A model generated the notes under the pieces. The model did not search any database, was not told where the DNA came from, and worked only from the letters and a program-made list of their open reading frames with translations. Source: Calditrichaceae bacterium (GTDB taxonomy: Bacteria; Calditrichota; Calditrichia; Calditrichales; Calditrichaceae). Taken from it: a stretch of 5,933 nucleotides of DNA. Shown here piece by piece: positions 1 through 5,933 of the stretch (position 1 is its first letter; every line of letters begins with the position of its first letter). Location: contig JANTFQ010000154.1 of the NCBI GenBank assembly GCA_024763405.1, positions 1-5,933 of the forward strand. The letters run 5' to 3'. The translations under genes and the position numbers were made by a program.

Positions 1-753
1 CAGCTTCCGGAAATGAAAGAACTTTCCGAACGCCTGAAGAAGGAGCATATTTATATTCTGGCGCCCATCACGTATGCAGACAGAATGCTGGGCATTATCG
101 GCTGCGGCCAAAAATTGTTTGGCGGTGATTTTGATGCCAACGATATTCAGATGTTCAGTATTTTGATAAATATCATTTCCGTTTCGGTCAGCAATGCGCG
201 CATGTACGAAAACGTAAAAAAATTATCATTGACAGACGCCATGACCGACCTGAACAACTACCGTTCCTTTGAAATTCGTTTAAAAGAAGAGATTAACCGT
301 TCGCGCCGTAAGAAATCCTGTGTCTCTCTTTTAATGCTCGATATTGATAATTTTAAAAATTATAATGATAACCTGGGACACCAGGCAGGAGATGAGGCAT
401 TACGTGGCATTGGCCGGATTCTGCGCTCCGTTTCGAGGGATGAAGATATTGTGAACCGTTATGGAGGGGAAGAGTTCTCTATTGTGCTTCCGGATTTGCC
501 CAAAAAATCCCTCCATGTTCTGGCCGAACGTATCCGTGCCAGCGTTGAAGCAGAACGGTTCTACCGGCAGGAAGTACAACCGGAAGGCCGCTTAACAATT
601 AGTCTGGGGGGCGCCGTTTTTCCGGATGATGCAGAGGACTTTAAAGGCCTGGTTAAATGTGCCGATACGGCGTTGTATGCTTCGAAACAGGCCGGACGGA
701 ACCGGTTTACATTATACAAAGACAAAATGTTGGACTCAGATTTTAAAAAATAA
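1..753 (+). CDS. GAF-GGDEF diguanylate cyclase, 3' part (5'-truncated by window edge)
   Basis: Predicted diguanylate cyclase, making c-di-GMP from two GTP in the cytoplasm. The frame is open from base 1, so 250 C-terminal residues are visible. The ATG at 13 lies inside a GAF domain and is unlikely to be the true start. Residues 1 to about 70 are the C-terminal half of a GAF sensor domain, ending in a signalling helix. Residues about 75-240 are a GGDEF domain. Visible motifs are the entry motif around TDAMTDLNNYRSF, the metal-site DIDNFK (residues 114-119), ND..GH..GD, and the active-site GGEEF (155-159, bases 463-477). RDED at 146-149 matches the RxxD allosteric inhibition site in the same spacing as in PleD. 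All catalytic residues look intact, so activity with product feedback inhibition is expected. The GAF ligand cannot be read from this fragment. Further sensor domains may lie upstream of the window. Confidence 0.93.
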   Translation, partial: QLPEMKELSERLKKEHIYILAPITYADRMLGIIGCGQKLFGGDFDANDIQMFSILINIISVSVSNARMYENVKKLSLTDAMTDLNNYRSFEIRLKEEINRSRRKKSCVSLLMLDIDNFKNYNDNLGHQAGDEALRGIGRILRSVSRDEDIVNRYGGEEFSIVLPDLPKKSLHVLAERIRASVEAERFYRQEVQPEGRLTISLGGAVFPDDAEDFKGLVKCADTALYASKQAGRNRFTLYKDKMLDSDFKK

Positions 754-767
754 CTTACACCTGTAAG
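754..767. repeat. 14-nt palindrome just after the cyclase stop codon
   Basis: CTTACACCTGTAAG begins at the first base after the TAA stop of the cyclase gene. The arms CTTACA and TGTAAG are exact reverse complements around a CC centre. As RNA it could form a 5-bp stem with a 4-base loop. No run of T follows, so it is not a standard intrinsic terminator. It could be a weak 3'-end hairpin or a binding site for a dimeric regulator, or chance. Confidence 0.35.
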
Positions 768-827
768 CGCCGAAATCTGAACCTTGGGATTTTTGTTAAT
801 AAGAGCTAAATAAAATAAGTAGTTATG

Positions 828-856
828 TTGCCTTTTTACCGGTTTCATCGTATTAT
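828..856 (+). promoter_or_regulatory. Candidate sigma70-type promoter for the TPR/HD-GYP operon
   Basis: TTGCCT at 828-833 (4 of 6 matches to TTGACA) and TATTAT at 851-856 (5 of 6 matches to TATAAT) are separated by exactly 17 bp. They lie in the 164-bp spacer between the cyclase and TPR genes. A transcript would start near 863 and carry about 55 bases of leader before the ATG at 918. The leader contains an 8-bp palindrome ACAGCTGT at 887-894, whose relevance is unknown. AT-rich spacers give such matches by chance fairly often, and the organism's own promoter consensus is not known. Confidence 0.42.
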
Positions 857-905
857 TACTAATGGACAGATATAGAAGTATGAATAACAGCTGTAGTTTG
901 CGGAG

Positions 906-911
906 AAGGAG
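906..911 (+). promoter_or_regulatory. Strong Shine-Dalgarno site of the TPR gene
   Basis: AAGGAG lies 6 bases before the ATG at 918 and fixes that start. Its strength contrasts with the next gene in the operon, which has no recognisable site. It also argues against a Bacteroidia-type host, where such sites are typically weak or absent. Confidence 0.75.
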
Positions 912-917
912 TCTTTA

Positions 918-2066
918 ATGTCGGATATTGGCTACAATGATAATATTGTCGTCGAGGGACGGAAATTTCATATCCAGACAGCAAGCAGTTTAAAAAAAGG
1001 TGCGGCCCGTTGTGAAGTATTTGAAGAAGGCCGGCTCATTACCACGCAGGTCGTTGAGTTTGAACGCAGGCGGTCCAGCGATGAAGAATCCATGGAACAG
1101 AGGATTCGCCGGATTGTATCTGATTTGCATCAGGAAACGGTTGGTGAAATTGACTTAATGTTTCAGATTGCCGACAAGGTAAAGAAACTTCGGCACGCGC
1201 CGTCGAATATTAAATTAGGCCTTCTTTTTCTGCATAACAACCTCATGAAAGATGCCATCCAGCAGTTTGAAACCGCTTTATCTATTGATCCCGATTCCGC
1301 ATCGGCCCTGAATAATCTTGGCCTTGCTCATATTTTTAACGGACAAAACATTAAGGCGATCAACTATTTAAAATTAGCCCTGGAAAAGGGGCATCCGTAT
1401 GCGGATGTTTATCATAATCTGGGATTGGCTTATTTAAATCAAAACCAGCATTTCAATGCCCTGCAAAATTTTCAGGAAGCCCTGCGTCTGAATCCCAATT
1501 ATTCAAAAGCACAGTATCATCTTGCCATTGTGTATCTGGAAAGTATTCTAGCGGATAAAAGTGATACAAAGATGCCGCCTCCTTCCATTCGCCTGGAACG
1601 CGCGCAGTATCAATTAATGAAACTGACCGATGCCGAAATTCCTGAATTTAATGCAATTTACAGTAAACTGGATGAAGCTTTAAAAAAATCAGAAATCGAG
1701 AACGCTTTAGAATTGCTACGCCATAGCAAAGATAAGATTTTTCCCAGTGAAGTTTTAGGGCTGATTGGAATGGATTTTTATCTTAAATTTATGTACGGCG
1801 GCAAGGGACTGAATACAAAAATTATTAAAAAATTTGAAAAACGCCTGAGTAATGCCATTGATAAACATCCCAATTATGCGGATTTATGGAATAATTTAGG
1901 CGTTGTTCATCTTATCCAATGCAGGAATCTATTTTTACAGGCGCTTAATGAATTTGACAGAGCGCTGGAAATTAATCCCTCATTCAACAAAGCTTTAAAA
2001 AATAAGAAGCTTGTCGAGAATGACGGAAAAGAATTTTTAATCCTGCTTCGGGCAATTTTACGGTAA
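918..2066 (+). CDS. Cytoplasmic TPR protein with a conserved-looking N-terminal domain
   Basis: A 382-residue protein without signal peptide or membrane segment, so probably cytoplasmic. Residues about 8-50 form a small beta-rich unit containing VEGRKFHIQT (12-21) and FEEGRLITTQVVEF. A charged helical stretch follows (about 55-92), including RIVSDLHQE. From memory this resembles an uncharacterised domain with an F/Y-H-[VI]-Q-T core seen in some deltaproteobacterial and related proteins; the match is not verified. Residues about 94-205 hold three to four tetratricopeptide repeats, with clear copies at 128-161 and 162-195 (NNLGLAHIF, HNLGLAYLN, EALRLNPNY). A less regular region (about 210-318) separates them from another repeat at about 321-354 (NNLGVVHLI, RALEINPSF). 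TPRs bind other proteins, so a scaffold or adaptor role is likely. It is 7 bp upstream of the HD-GYP gene, suggesting co-expression and possibly physical partnership. The exact function is not recognisable. Confidence 0.9.
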   Translation: MSDIGYNDNIVVEGRKFHIQTASSLKKGAARCEVFEEGRLITTQVVEFERRRSSDEESMEQRIRRIVSDLHQETVGEIDLMFQIADKVKKLRHAPSNIKLGLLFLHNNLMKDAIQQFETALSIDPDSASALNNLGLAHIFNGQNIKAINYLKLALEKGHPYADVYHNLGLAYLNQNQHFNALQNFQEALRLNPNYSKAQYHLAIVYLESILADKSDTKMPPPSIRLERAQYQLMKLTDAEIPEFNAIYSKLDEALKKSEIENALELLRHSKDKIFPSEVLGLIGMDFYLKFMYGGKGLNTKIIKKFEKRLSNAIDKHPNYADLWNNLGVVHLIQCRNLFLQALNEFDRALEINPSFNKALKNKKLVENDGKEFLILLRAILR

Positions 2067-2073
2067 TATATTT

Positions 2074-3813
2074 ATGCAGACAGTTTACAATTACATCAAA
2101 GAGAATCCGGCAAAATTCTTTTTTTATTTTAAGCTCGTCGGCAGCCTGCTTCTGTTTTTATTGTTTTTTGTCTCGGGAGCGCAGCCTGGTAGCATGCTGT
2201 TTAAGGTCCTTTTAATTTCATTTATTCTTTCCGTATTTACCACCGCTTTCTGGGGTACAATTTATGTAAATAAAGAATTTGAAAAGAATGTGGCCAGGAT
2301 TCTTCTGTTTATTGAATTTCCTGTTTTTTTCTTCTTTATTTTTCCGTTTATCCCCCAAAACGGATTTTATCTCATTTTGCCGATATTATCCCTGGTTAGT
2401 ATTCCTATGTTATTCTCCGGGAAAGACCTCCAGCAAATACTTATTGTATTTTTCAGCCTGTTTGCCCTTTCTTCTTTTATGTTCGGCATCAGCGGTACGG
2501 TTGCGCATCCGTTTACCGTATTTGCCTCACAGGCGGTAATTTTTGTCCTGGTTATGAGCAGTGTGCTTACCACGGCACATACCATCCAGGAAATGCAGGA
2601 ACAGCAGCGCGGCCTGCAGGATTCTAAAATCCGTCTGCATTCAAAAACAAAAACACTGGAACGCCAGCTAAAAATCAGCCGTCAGCACGCAGAAGTTTTA
2701 AACAAAGATGTGCGGAAACGGGATATCGAAATCCAGAACATCCTCAGTCTGAGCGGCCAGCTAAAAGTGAAGAATGATGCCAAAGAAGTTTTGATGTCGT
2801 TTATTCTGACGGCGGTTGGCCAGATTGGCAGCGAACACGCGATGCTAATGACCCGCTTGAAAAAGGATAATCATTTTTTTAACGCGTATCTGCATAAGGG
2901 TCTGCGCTCGGTGGATTTGAAAAAGGTCCGTTTTTATCTGGACAGCAGCCTGATTGAAATTCTGAATTCCACCCGTGAACCGATTCTTGTTAGTCAGATT
3001 CCGCGGGAACATCTGTATATGGATGAGATTAAAATTTTAAACATTTTTAAAAATGATTTAATCTGCCCGGTTTTTGTAAAAGGGAACCTATCCGCTCTTT
3101 TTATGGTTGGGGGGAAAATCAGCGGCGCACCGTTTGGCAAAGATGATATCAGCCTGATTTCGATTATTGCCAATCAAACTTCATTTGTGCTGGAACAGAC
3201 CCAAATGACCCATGATTATCGTGAGTTTTATTCTAAAACGATGAAGGCCATGCTTAATTCTTTGGAGACCCGTTATGTTTATTCACGCGGCCATAATATG
3301 CGGACGGCAAATTATGTGAATATCCTGTCTAAGCAAATGGGCTTGTCGGCAAAAGAAGTAAGTGATTTTAGTTCCGGTGCGTTGTTACATGATATTGGGA
3401 AAGTCGTCGTCTCTGATAAATATCTTTTAAATGGTGCAAAGTTTTCCAATTCAAATTATGTATTAAAAGAAAAAATTCTTGAACACGCCGTTGAAGGATC
3501 GAAAATTTTAAAAGCAGCCGGTTTTAATGATACGATTGTTGATATGGCGCTGCATCATCATGAATTCTATAACGGCAGAGGATACCCGCATAAAGTTGGA
3601 AAAGATGAACTGTCGCTGGGAACCAGGATTTTGTCGGTTTGTAACTCATATGATGCGATGACTTCAGATCGCCCCTACCGAAAAGCGCTTCCAATTTCTG
3701 TTTCCAAAGACAATTTGCGGATGTTCGCCGGAGAGCAGTTTGACCCGGAAATCGTTAAAATCTTTTTGAATCAAATTGAAAATAATCAAAATATGCAGCG
3801 GTTTCGTTCCTGA
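2074..3813 (+). CDS. Membrane-anchored GAF/HD-GYP protein, putative c-di-GMP phosphodiesterase with an altered metal site
   Basis: A 579-residue inner-membrane signalling protein. Residues about 14-167 contain some six hydrophobic segments (roughly 14-34, 42-62, 74-92, 97-113, 120-139, 147-167), acting as anchor and possibly sensor. A probable coiled coil (about 169-225) leads to a GAF-like domain (about 225-375), then an HD-GYP domain (about 388-570). HD-GYP domains hydrolyse c-di-GMP to pGpG or GMP using a bi- or trinuclear metal centre. Seen here are H407 (RGHNMR), H439-D440 with K443 (LLHDIGK), H471, H495-H496-E497, GRGYP (501-505) and RPYR (533-536). In the segment normally reading V-A-D-x-Y-D-A the protein has C-N-S-Y-D-A, so N524 (codon AAC, 3643-3645) replaces the expected metal-binding Asp. 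Y401 also replaces the Asp usual in the R-D-x-Y-T segment. Activity may be reduced, altered or lost, leaving a receptor role. The start lies 7 bp after the TPR stop with no clear Shine-Dalgarno site, so translational coupling is plausible. Confidence 0.92.
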   Translation: MQTVYNYIKENPAKFFFYFKLVGSLLLFLLFFVSGAQPGSMLFKVLLISFILSVFTTAFWGTIYVNKEFEKNVARILLFIEFPVFFFFIFPFIPQNGFYLILPILSLVSIPMLFSGKDLQQILIVFFSLFALSSFMFGISGTVAHPFTVFASQAVIFVLVMSSVLTTAHTIQEMQEQQRGLQDSKIRLHSKTKTLERQLKISRQHAEVLNKDVRKRDIEIQNILSLSGQLKVKNDAKEVLMSFILTAVGQIGSEHAMLMTRLKKDNHFFNAYLHKGLRSVDLKKVRFYLDSSLIEILNSTREPILVSQIPREHLYMDEIKILNIFKNDLICPVFVKGNLSALFMVGGKISGAPFGKDDISLISIIANQTSFVLEQTQMTHDYREFYSKTMKAMLNSLETRYVYSRGHNMRTANYVNILSKQMGLSAKEVSDFSSGALLHDIGKVVVSDKYLLNGAKFSNSNYVLKEKILEHAVEGSKILKAAGFNDTIVDMALHHHEFYNGRGYPHKVGKDELSLGTRILSVCNSYDAMTSDRPYRKALPISVSKDNLRMFAGEQFDPEIVKIFLNQIENNQNMQRFRS

Positions 3814-3852
3814 ACACCTGATTTTACTTCGTGTAATATGTGCGTTAAAACA

Positions 3853-3884
3853 CGGAACTGATTTTTATTATTCAGCAGTTTCCG
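3853..3884 (+). repeat. Imperfect inverted repeat (possible RNA hairpin)
   Basis: CGGAACTG (3853-3860) can pair with CAGTTTCCG (3876-3884), giving 8 base pairs with one bulged T at 3879. The T-rich loop is 15 bases long. It sits about 40 bp after the HD-GYP stop codon. No T-run follows the stem, so it is not a textbook terminator. It may protect the 3' end of the operon transcript or be a chance structure. Confidence 0.3.
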
Positions 3885-4011
3885 GTAGACCTGTTTCCTT
3901 ACAAGCCGGGGCATTAAACTGTGGTTTGAAATAGCCGGGATTTTCTTTTAATCAGGAATACTGGGGTCAATAACCTGCAATTTTTTATTTCAAGACTGCA
4001 TTTTTGTAAAT

Positions 4012-4017
4012 GGAGAG
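4012..4017 (+). promoter_or_regulatory. Shine-Dalgarno site of the small secreted-protein gene
   Basis: GGAGAG lies 6 bases before the ATG at 4024. It supports that start, which also places a well-formed signal peptide at the N-terminus. Confidence 0.65.
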
Positions 4018-4023
4018 ATTTAA

Positions 4024-4512
4024 ATGAAACTAAATAAAGGCCTCCTTCTTATCGGTTTGTTGCTTTCAATGACTTTGCAGGCTCAAAATGCGAGCCAGCC
4101 TCTGAAAATTAGCAACACCTTTTCGGATGTTCATAATTTTAACATGAAGGTAATATATGAACTTTCCTCCCCTCTGCAAACCGGCTTTTATCTCTATTTA
4201 CCTGCCGGAATTAAAGCAACGCCGAAAAAGGTTTCCCTTGCGGATAAGGAATTTTGGCTAAAAGAATCCGACTCGGTTCCCCAAAAACAGGATATCATTC
4301 ATTGGAGCCGGCAGGATAACAGCATTCTGATTTTAGTTGCGGATGGAACACAATTTTCAGGCAGGCTGCAGATTCAACTTCAGGCGTTTATGCCGGGAAC
4401 GGCTTTGGATACGGGCCGGATTGAGATAAGAAAGACACAGCAAACGTCTGGCCAGGAGTATAATCCCGGTACCGTAATTGGCAGCGCGCAGTTGTTTTCA
4501 AAGAAAAAATAA
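4024..4512 (+). CDS. Small Sec-secreted protein of unknown function
   Basis: A 162-residue protein that I do not recognise. Residues 1-20 are a classical signal peptide: a basic start (MKLNKG), a Leu-rich core and a probable signal peptidase I cut after LQA, leaving a mature protein starting QNAS. There is no lipobox Cys; the protein has no cysteine at all. The mature part of about 142 residues has alternating hydrophobic patterns (GFYLYLP at 54-60, SILILVADG, GRLQIQLQAFMPG) typical of an all-beta, possibly Ig-like or jelly-roll fold, and ends in three lysines. No catalytic motif is visible. The next gene starts 19 bp downstream and also encodes an exported protein, so the two probably share a transcript. 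This one could be a periplasmic or surface accessory of the larger protein, but nothing in the sequence proves that. Confidence 0.82.
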   Translation: MKLNKGLLLIGLLLSMTLQAQNASQPLKISNTFSDVHNFNMKVIYELSSPLQTGFYLYLPAGIKATPKKVSLADKEFWLKESDSVPQKQDIIHWSRQDNSILILVADGTQFSGRLQIQLQAFMPGTALDTGRIEIRKTQQTSGQEYNPGTVIGSAQLFSKKK

Positions 4513-4531
4513 TGAAATAAGGTAGATAGAA

Positions 4532-5933
4532 ATGTCAAAACGATTTGGCTTTATTTTTATCCTTTTGTTTTTGGTTAGCAATCTATTCGCCGACCAGGGT
4601 GGAAATGATTCTTTTGGATATATGTGGACCGATTCCAAGGGAACGGTGAATGTAAATTATAACTGGGAAGATATAAAAGACAGCAATTCATTTCTCAGCT
4701 ATTTTGGCGCACAATATGATGAAGAAGCGCCCTATGGTATCGCTCTTCCGTTTGGGTTTGATTTCTATGGTACAACCCAGGATAGTATTTTTATTTCTCC
4801 CAACGGCTGGATTAGTTTTCATAAAGAGACAGACGCCTATCCGGTAGACGGGGCTACGGCCTTCTCTAATAATCCCGATACAATGCTGGCGGTCTTTTGG
4901 CAGGATTTAGGCAGTAACGGAAGCGCTGGACTGGCTGATGGTGGTATTTATTATAAAATTCTCGGCGAAATGCCATTCCGGCGGGTTGTAGTTCAGTGGG
5001 AAGCTTATGATGGTTTATCGCAGCCTAATCTGATTATTTTTTCGGCCACACTGTATGAAACGACTAATCTGATCAAATATCAGTATAATACAATTGAAGA
5101 TTTTTATTTAGATGGTAGTAACGGGGATGTTACCATTGGCATTAAAGCCTCGGCTTCTGAAAATAATGTATACTTTTTCGGCACTGGTGCCGGAAATATT
5201 GCACAGTACACCACGGTATTATTTCATACCAAAAATAACGATGGCACGGCCACGGCATCCATTCTGCCGTCAGAAGCAACTGCCGGGTCGTATCCGACTT
5301 TTACCTATACCTATTACAATATCAGTCCTTCCGGACCGGCCGGCTTGGGGAAGGCAGACCGTTTTGCGCTTCATAATCCGCTGCCAGCTCCTCCCAGTGT
5401 GTCGCAGGTGCTGATCAATGGGACTTCGGCCTATATAAAAAATTCAGTTGATAAACCAACCGAACCGGGATATGCGGTTTGGAGTTATGATGCCGGTACT
5501 GACTCTTTGCTAATTCAAACCGCTGATTTTCAGGTGATCGATTCACTGAGTGTTTTGTTCTCGCAGGGAATGCCGGAAACATCTTCCGGTGGGAACAATT
5601 ATCCAGGCACTTTTGATGCGGTTCTGGATTCCAGCAGCGCTGCTCCTGCCACGGACGGCGGATTAGGCGTTACGGTTTCCGCCGCTGCCATCAGCTACTA
5701 CGGATTTAATCCCTCCGCGGCACAGAGCACAACGGCGGGCACGGGCGTGGCCTACACCATCACCGCTTACGACCAGTATGACAATGAAGTGATAAACAAC
5801 GGAACGGTAACCCTGAGTACACCGGGCAGCAGCACGGCCACGTTTGATACGGGTACGTCGCTGACTTTTTCCAACAGCAGCAGCGCTTCCTTTACGGTAA
5901 CGGATAATACGGCCGGTTCGTTTACGGTGCATG
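4532..5933 (+). CDS. Large secreted beta-sandwich/Ig-like repeat protein, 5' part (runs off the 3' edge)
   Basis: The frame opens at ATG 4532, after a weak AAGG at 4519-4522, and stays open for 467 codons to the window end. Residues 1-20 are a signal peptide with probable cleavage after NLFA. Residues about 65-235 resemble the nidogen-like beta-sandwich found at the front of many FCB extracellular proteins: LPFGFDFYGT (72-81), FISPNGWISF (87-96), LAVFWQDL (119-126), GGIYYKI, VVVQWEAYD (152-160), a YETTNLIKYQY strand pair and VTIGIKAS. Residues about 240-375 are a further beta-rich, unassigned region. From about 382 a bacterial Ig-like unit begins (YTITAYDQYDNEV at 408-420; SFTV at 453-456 and 463-466), probably the first of several copies. 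The visible part has no cysteine, as is usual for long extracellular fibrous proteins. A surface adhesin, matrix protein or cell-envelope stalk is likely. Any C-terminal sorting or anchoring domain lies outside the window. Base composition rises sharply towards the 3' end. Confidence 0.88.
   Translation, partial: MSKRFGFIFILLFLVSNLFADQGGNDSFGYMWTDSKGTVNVNYNWEDIKDSNSFLSYFGAQYDEEAPYGIALPFGFDFYGTTQDSIFISPNGWISFHKETDAYPVDGATAFSNNPDTMLAVFWQDLGSNGSAGLADGGIYYKILGEMPFRRVVVQWEAYDGLSQPNLIIFSATLYETTNLIKYQYNTIEDFYLDGSNGDVTIGIKASASENNVYFFGTGAGNIAQYTTVLFHTKNNDGTATASILPSEATAGSYPTFTYTYYNISPSGPAGLGKADRFALHNPLPAPPSVSQVLINGTSAYIKNSVDKPTEPGYAVWSYDAGTDSLLIQTADFQVIDSLSVLFSQGMPETSSGGNNYPGTFDAVLDSSSAAPATDGGLGVTVSAAAISYYGFNPSAAQSTTAGTGVAYTITAYDQYDNEVINNGTVTLSTPGSSTATFDTGTSLTFSNSSSASFTVTDNTAGSFTVH

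Larger units (their letters stand above)
3814..4023. other. 210-bp spacer between signalling and secreted-protein genes
   Basis: No gene is evident. It contains an imperfect hairpin (3853-3884), a weaker inverted repeat CGTGT/ACACG (3830-3834 and 3850-3854) and a 7-base direct repeat AGCCGGG (3904-3910 and 3933-3939). A poor promoter match has TTGAAA at 3926-3931 and TTTAAT at 3947-3952, with a short 15-bp spacing. No GC-rich stem followed by a T-run was found, so termination after the HD-GYP gene is not demonstrated. Read-through into the secreted-protein genes remains possible. Confidence 0.5.

Noticed and set aside
13..15. ATG as the true start of the cyclase gene
   Set aside because: The frame is open upstream to base 1, no ribosome site can be seen, and starting here would cut a GAF domain in half. 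The gene is better read as truncated by the window.
561..848. 95-codon open frame on the minus strand
   Set aside because: Most of it is antisense to the GGDEF coding region, and its translation shows no recognisable domain. It also covers the likely promoter spacer.
2279..2585. Open frames of 86 (+) and 72 (-) codons inside the HD-GYP gene
   Set aside because: Both lie within the membrane-segment region of a well-supported gene and have the odd compositions expected from out-of-frame translation.
3870..3960. Possible c-di-GMP riboswitch, suggested by GGTAG, CAAGCCGGGG and the neighbouring genes
   Set aside because: The fragments do not occur in the order or spacing of the known c-di-GMP-I or -II riboswitches, and the conserved core stems cannot be drawn.
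5112..5414. 100-codon open frame on the plus strand
   Set aside because: It lies out of frame inside the large secreted-protein gene, which reads through the same region with a coherent beta-rich sequence and no stop.
5663..5932. 89-codon open frame on the minus strand
   Set aside because: It is antisense to the GC-rich Ig-like region. The composition keeps stops rare on the opposite strand, and the translation is Arg/Gly-rich with no domain signature.
1..5933. CRISPR arrays, tRNA or rRNA genes, insertion sequences
   Set aside because: No spaced direct repeats of CRISPR type, no tRNA-like cloverleaf, no transposase and no terminal inverted repeats were found on reading through.

Overview
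The window holds five protein-coding genes, all on the + strand; the first and last run off the edges. Moderate base composition, recognisable AAGGAG/GGAGAG-type ribosome sites before two genes, abundant c-di-GMP signalling domains and Sec-exported beta-rich proteins suggest a free-living Gram-negative-type bacterium. The secreted domain types resemble those common in the FCB superphylum and its relatives (for example Calditrichota or Ignavibacteria). That placement is an impression from protein style; no marker gene is present to confirm it.

Left part (1-3813), signalling. The 3' end of a GAF-GGDEF diguanylate cyclase gene (1-753) is followed by a 164-bp spacer. The spacer carries a 14-nt palindrome and a plausible sigma70-type promoter. 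Next come a cytoplasmic TPR protein (918-2066) and, 7 bp later, a membrane-anchored GAF/HD-GYP protein (2074-3813), almost certainly in one operon. The cyclase has all catalytic motifs plus the RxxD product-inhibition site, so it should make c-di-GMP. The HD-GYP protein has most of the phosphodiesterase signature, but Asn replaces the Asp expected as the last HD-superfamily metal ligand. Its activity is therefore uncertain.

Right part (4024-5933), secreted proteins. After a 210-bp spacer with no convincing terminator come a small Sec-secreted protein of unknown function (4024-4512) and, 19 bp later, a large secreted protein (4532 to beyond 5933). The large protein has a signal peptide, a nidogen-like beta-sandwich of the kind seen in FCB extracellular proteins, a second beta-rich region, and the start of what looks like an array of bacterial Ig-like repeats. 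It is open to the window edge. GC rises from 42% near its start (127 of 300 bases, 4561-4860) to 57% in the Ig-like part (167 of 293 bases, 5641-5933).

A working picture, which is inference only: a c-di-GMP module with a synthase, a possible hydrolase or receptor and a TPR scaffold lies next to genes for surface or matrix proteins, whose production or display such a module often controls. Nothing in the window proves a wholly new system. The most distinctive points are the altered HD-GYP site, the TPR protein's N-terminal domain, and the composition-shifted repeat region of the secreted protein.
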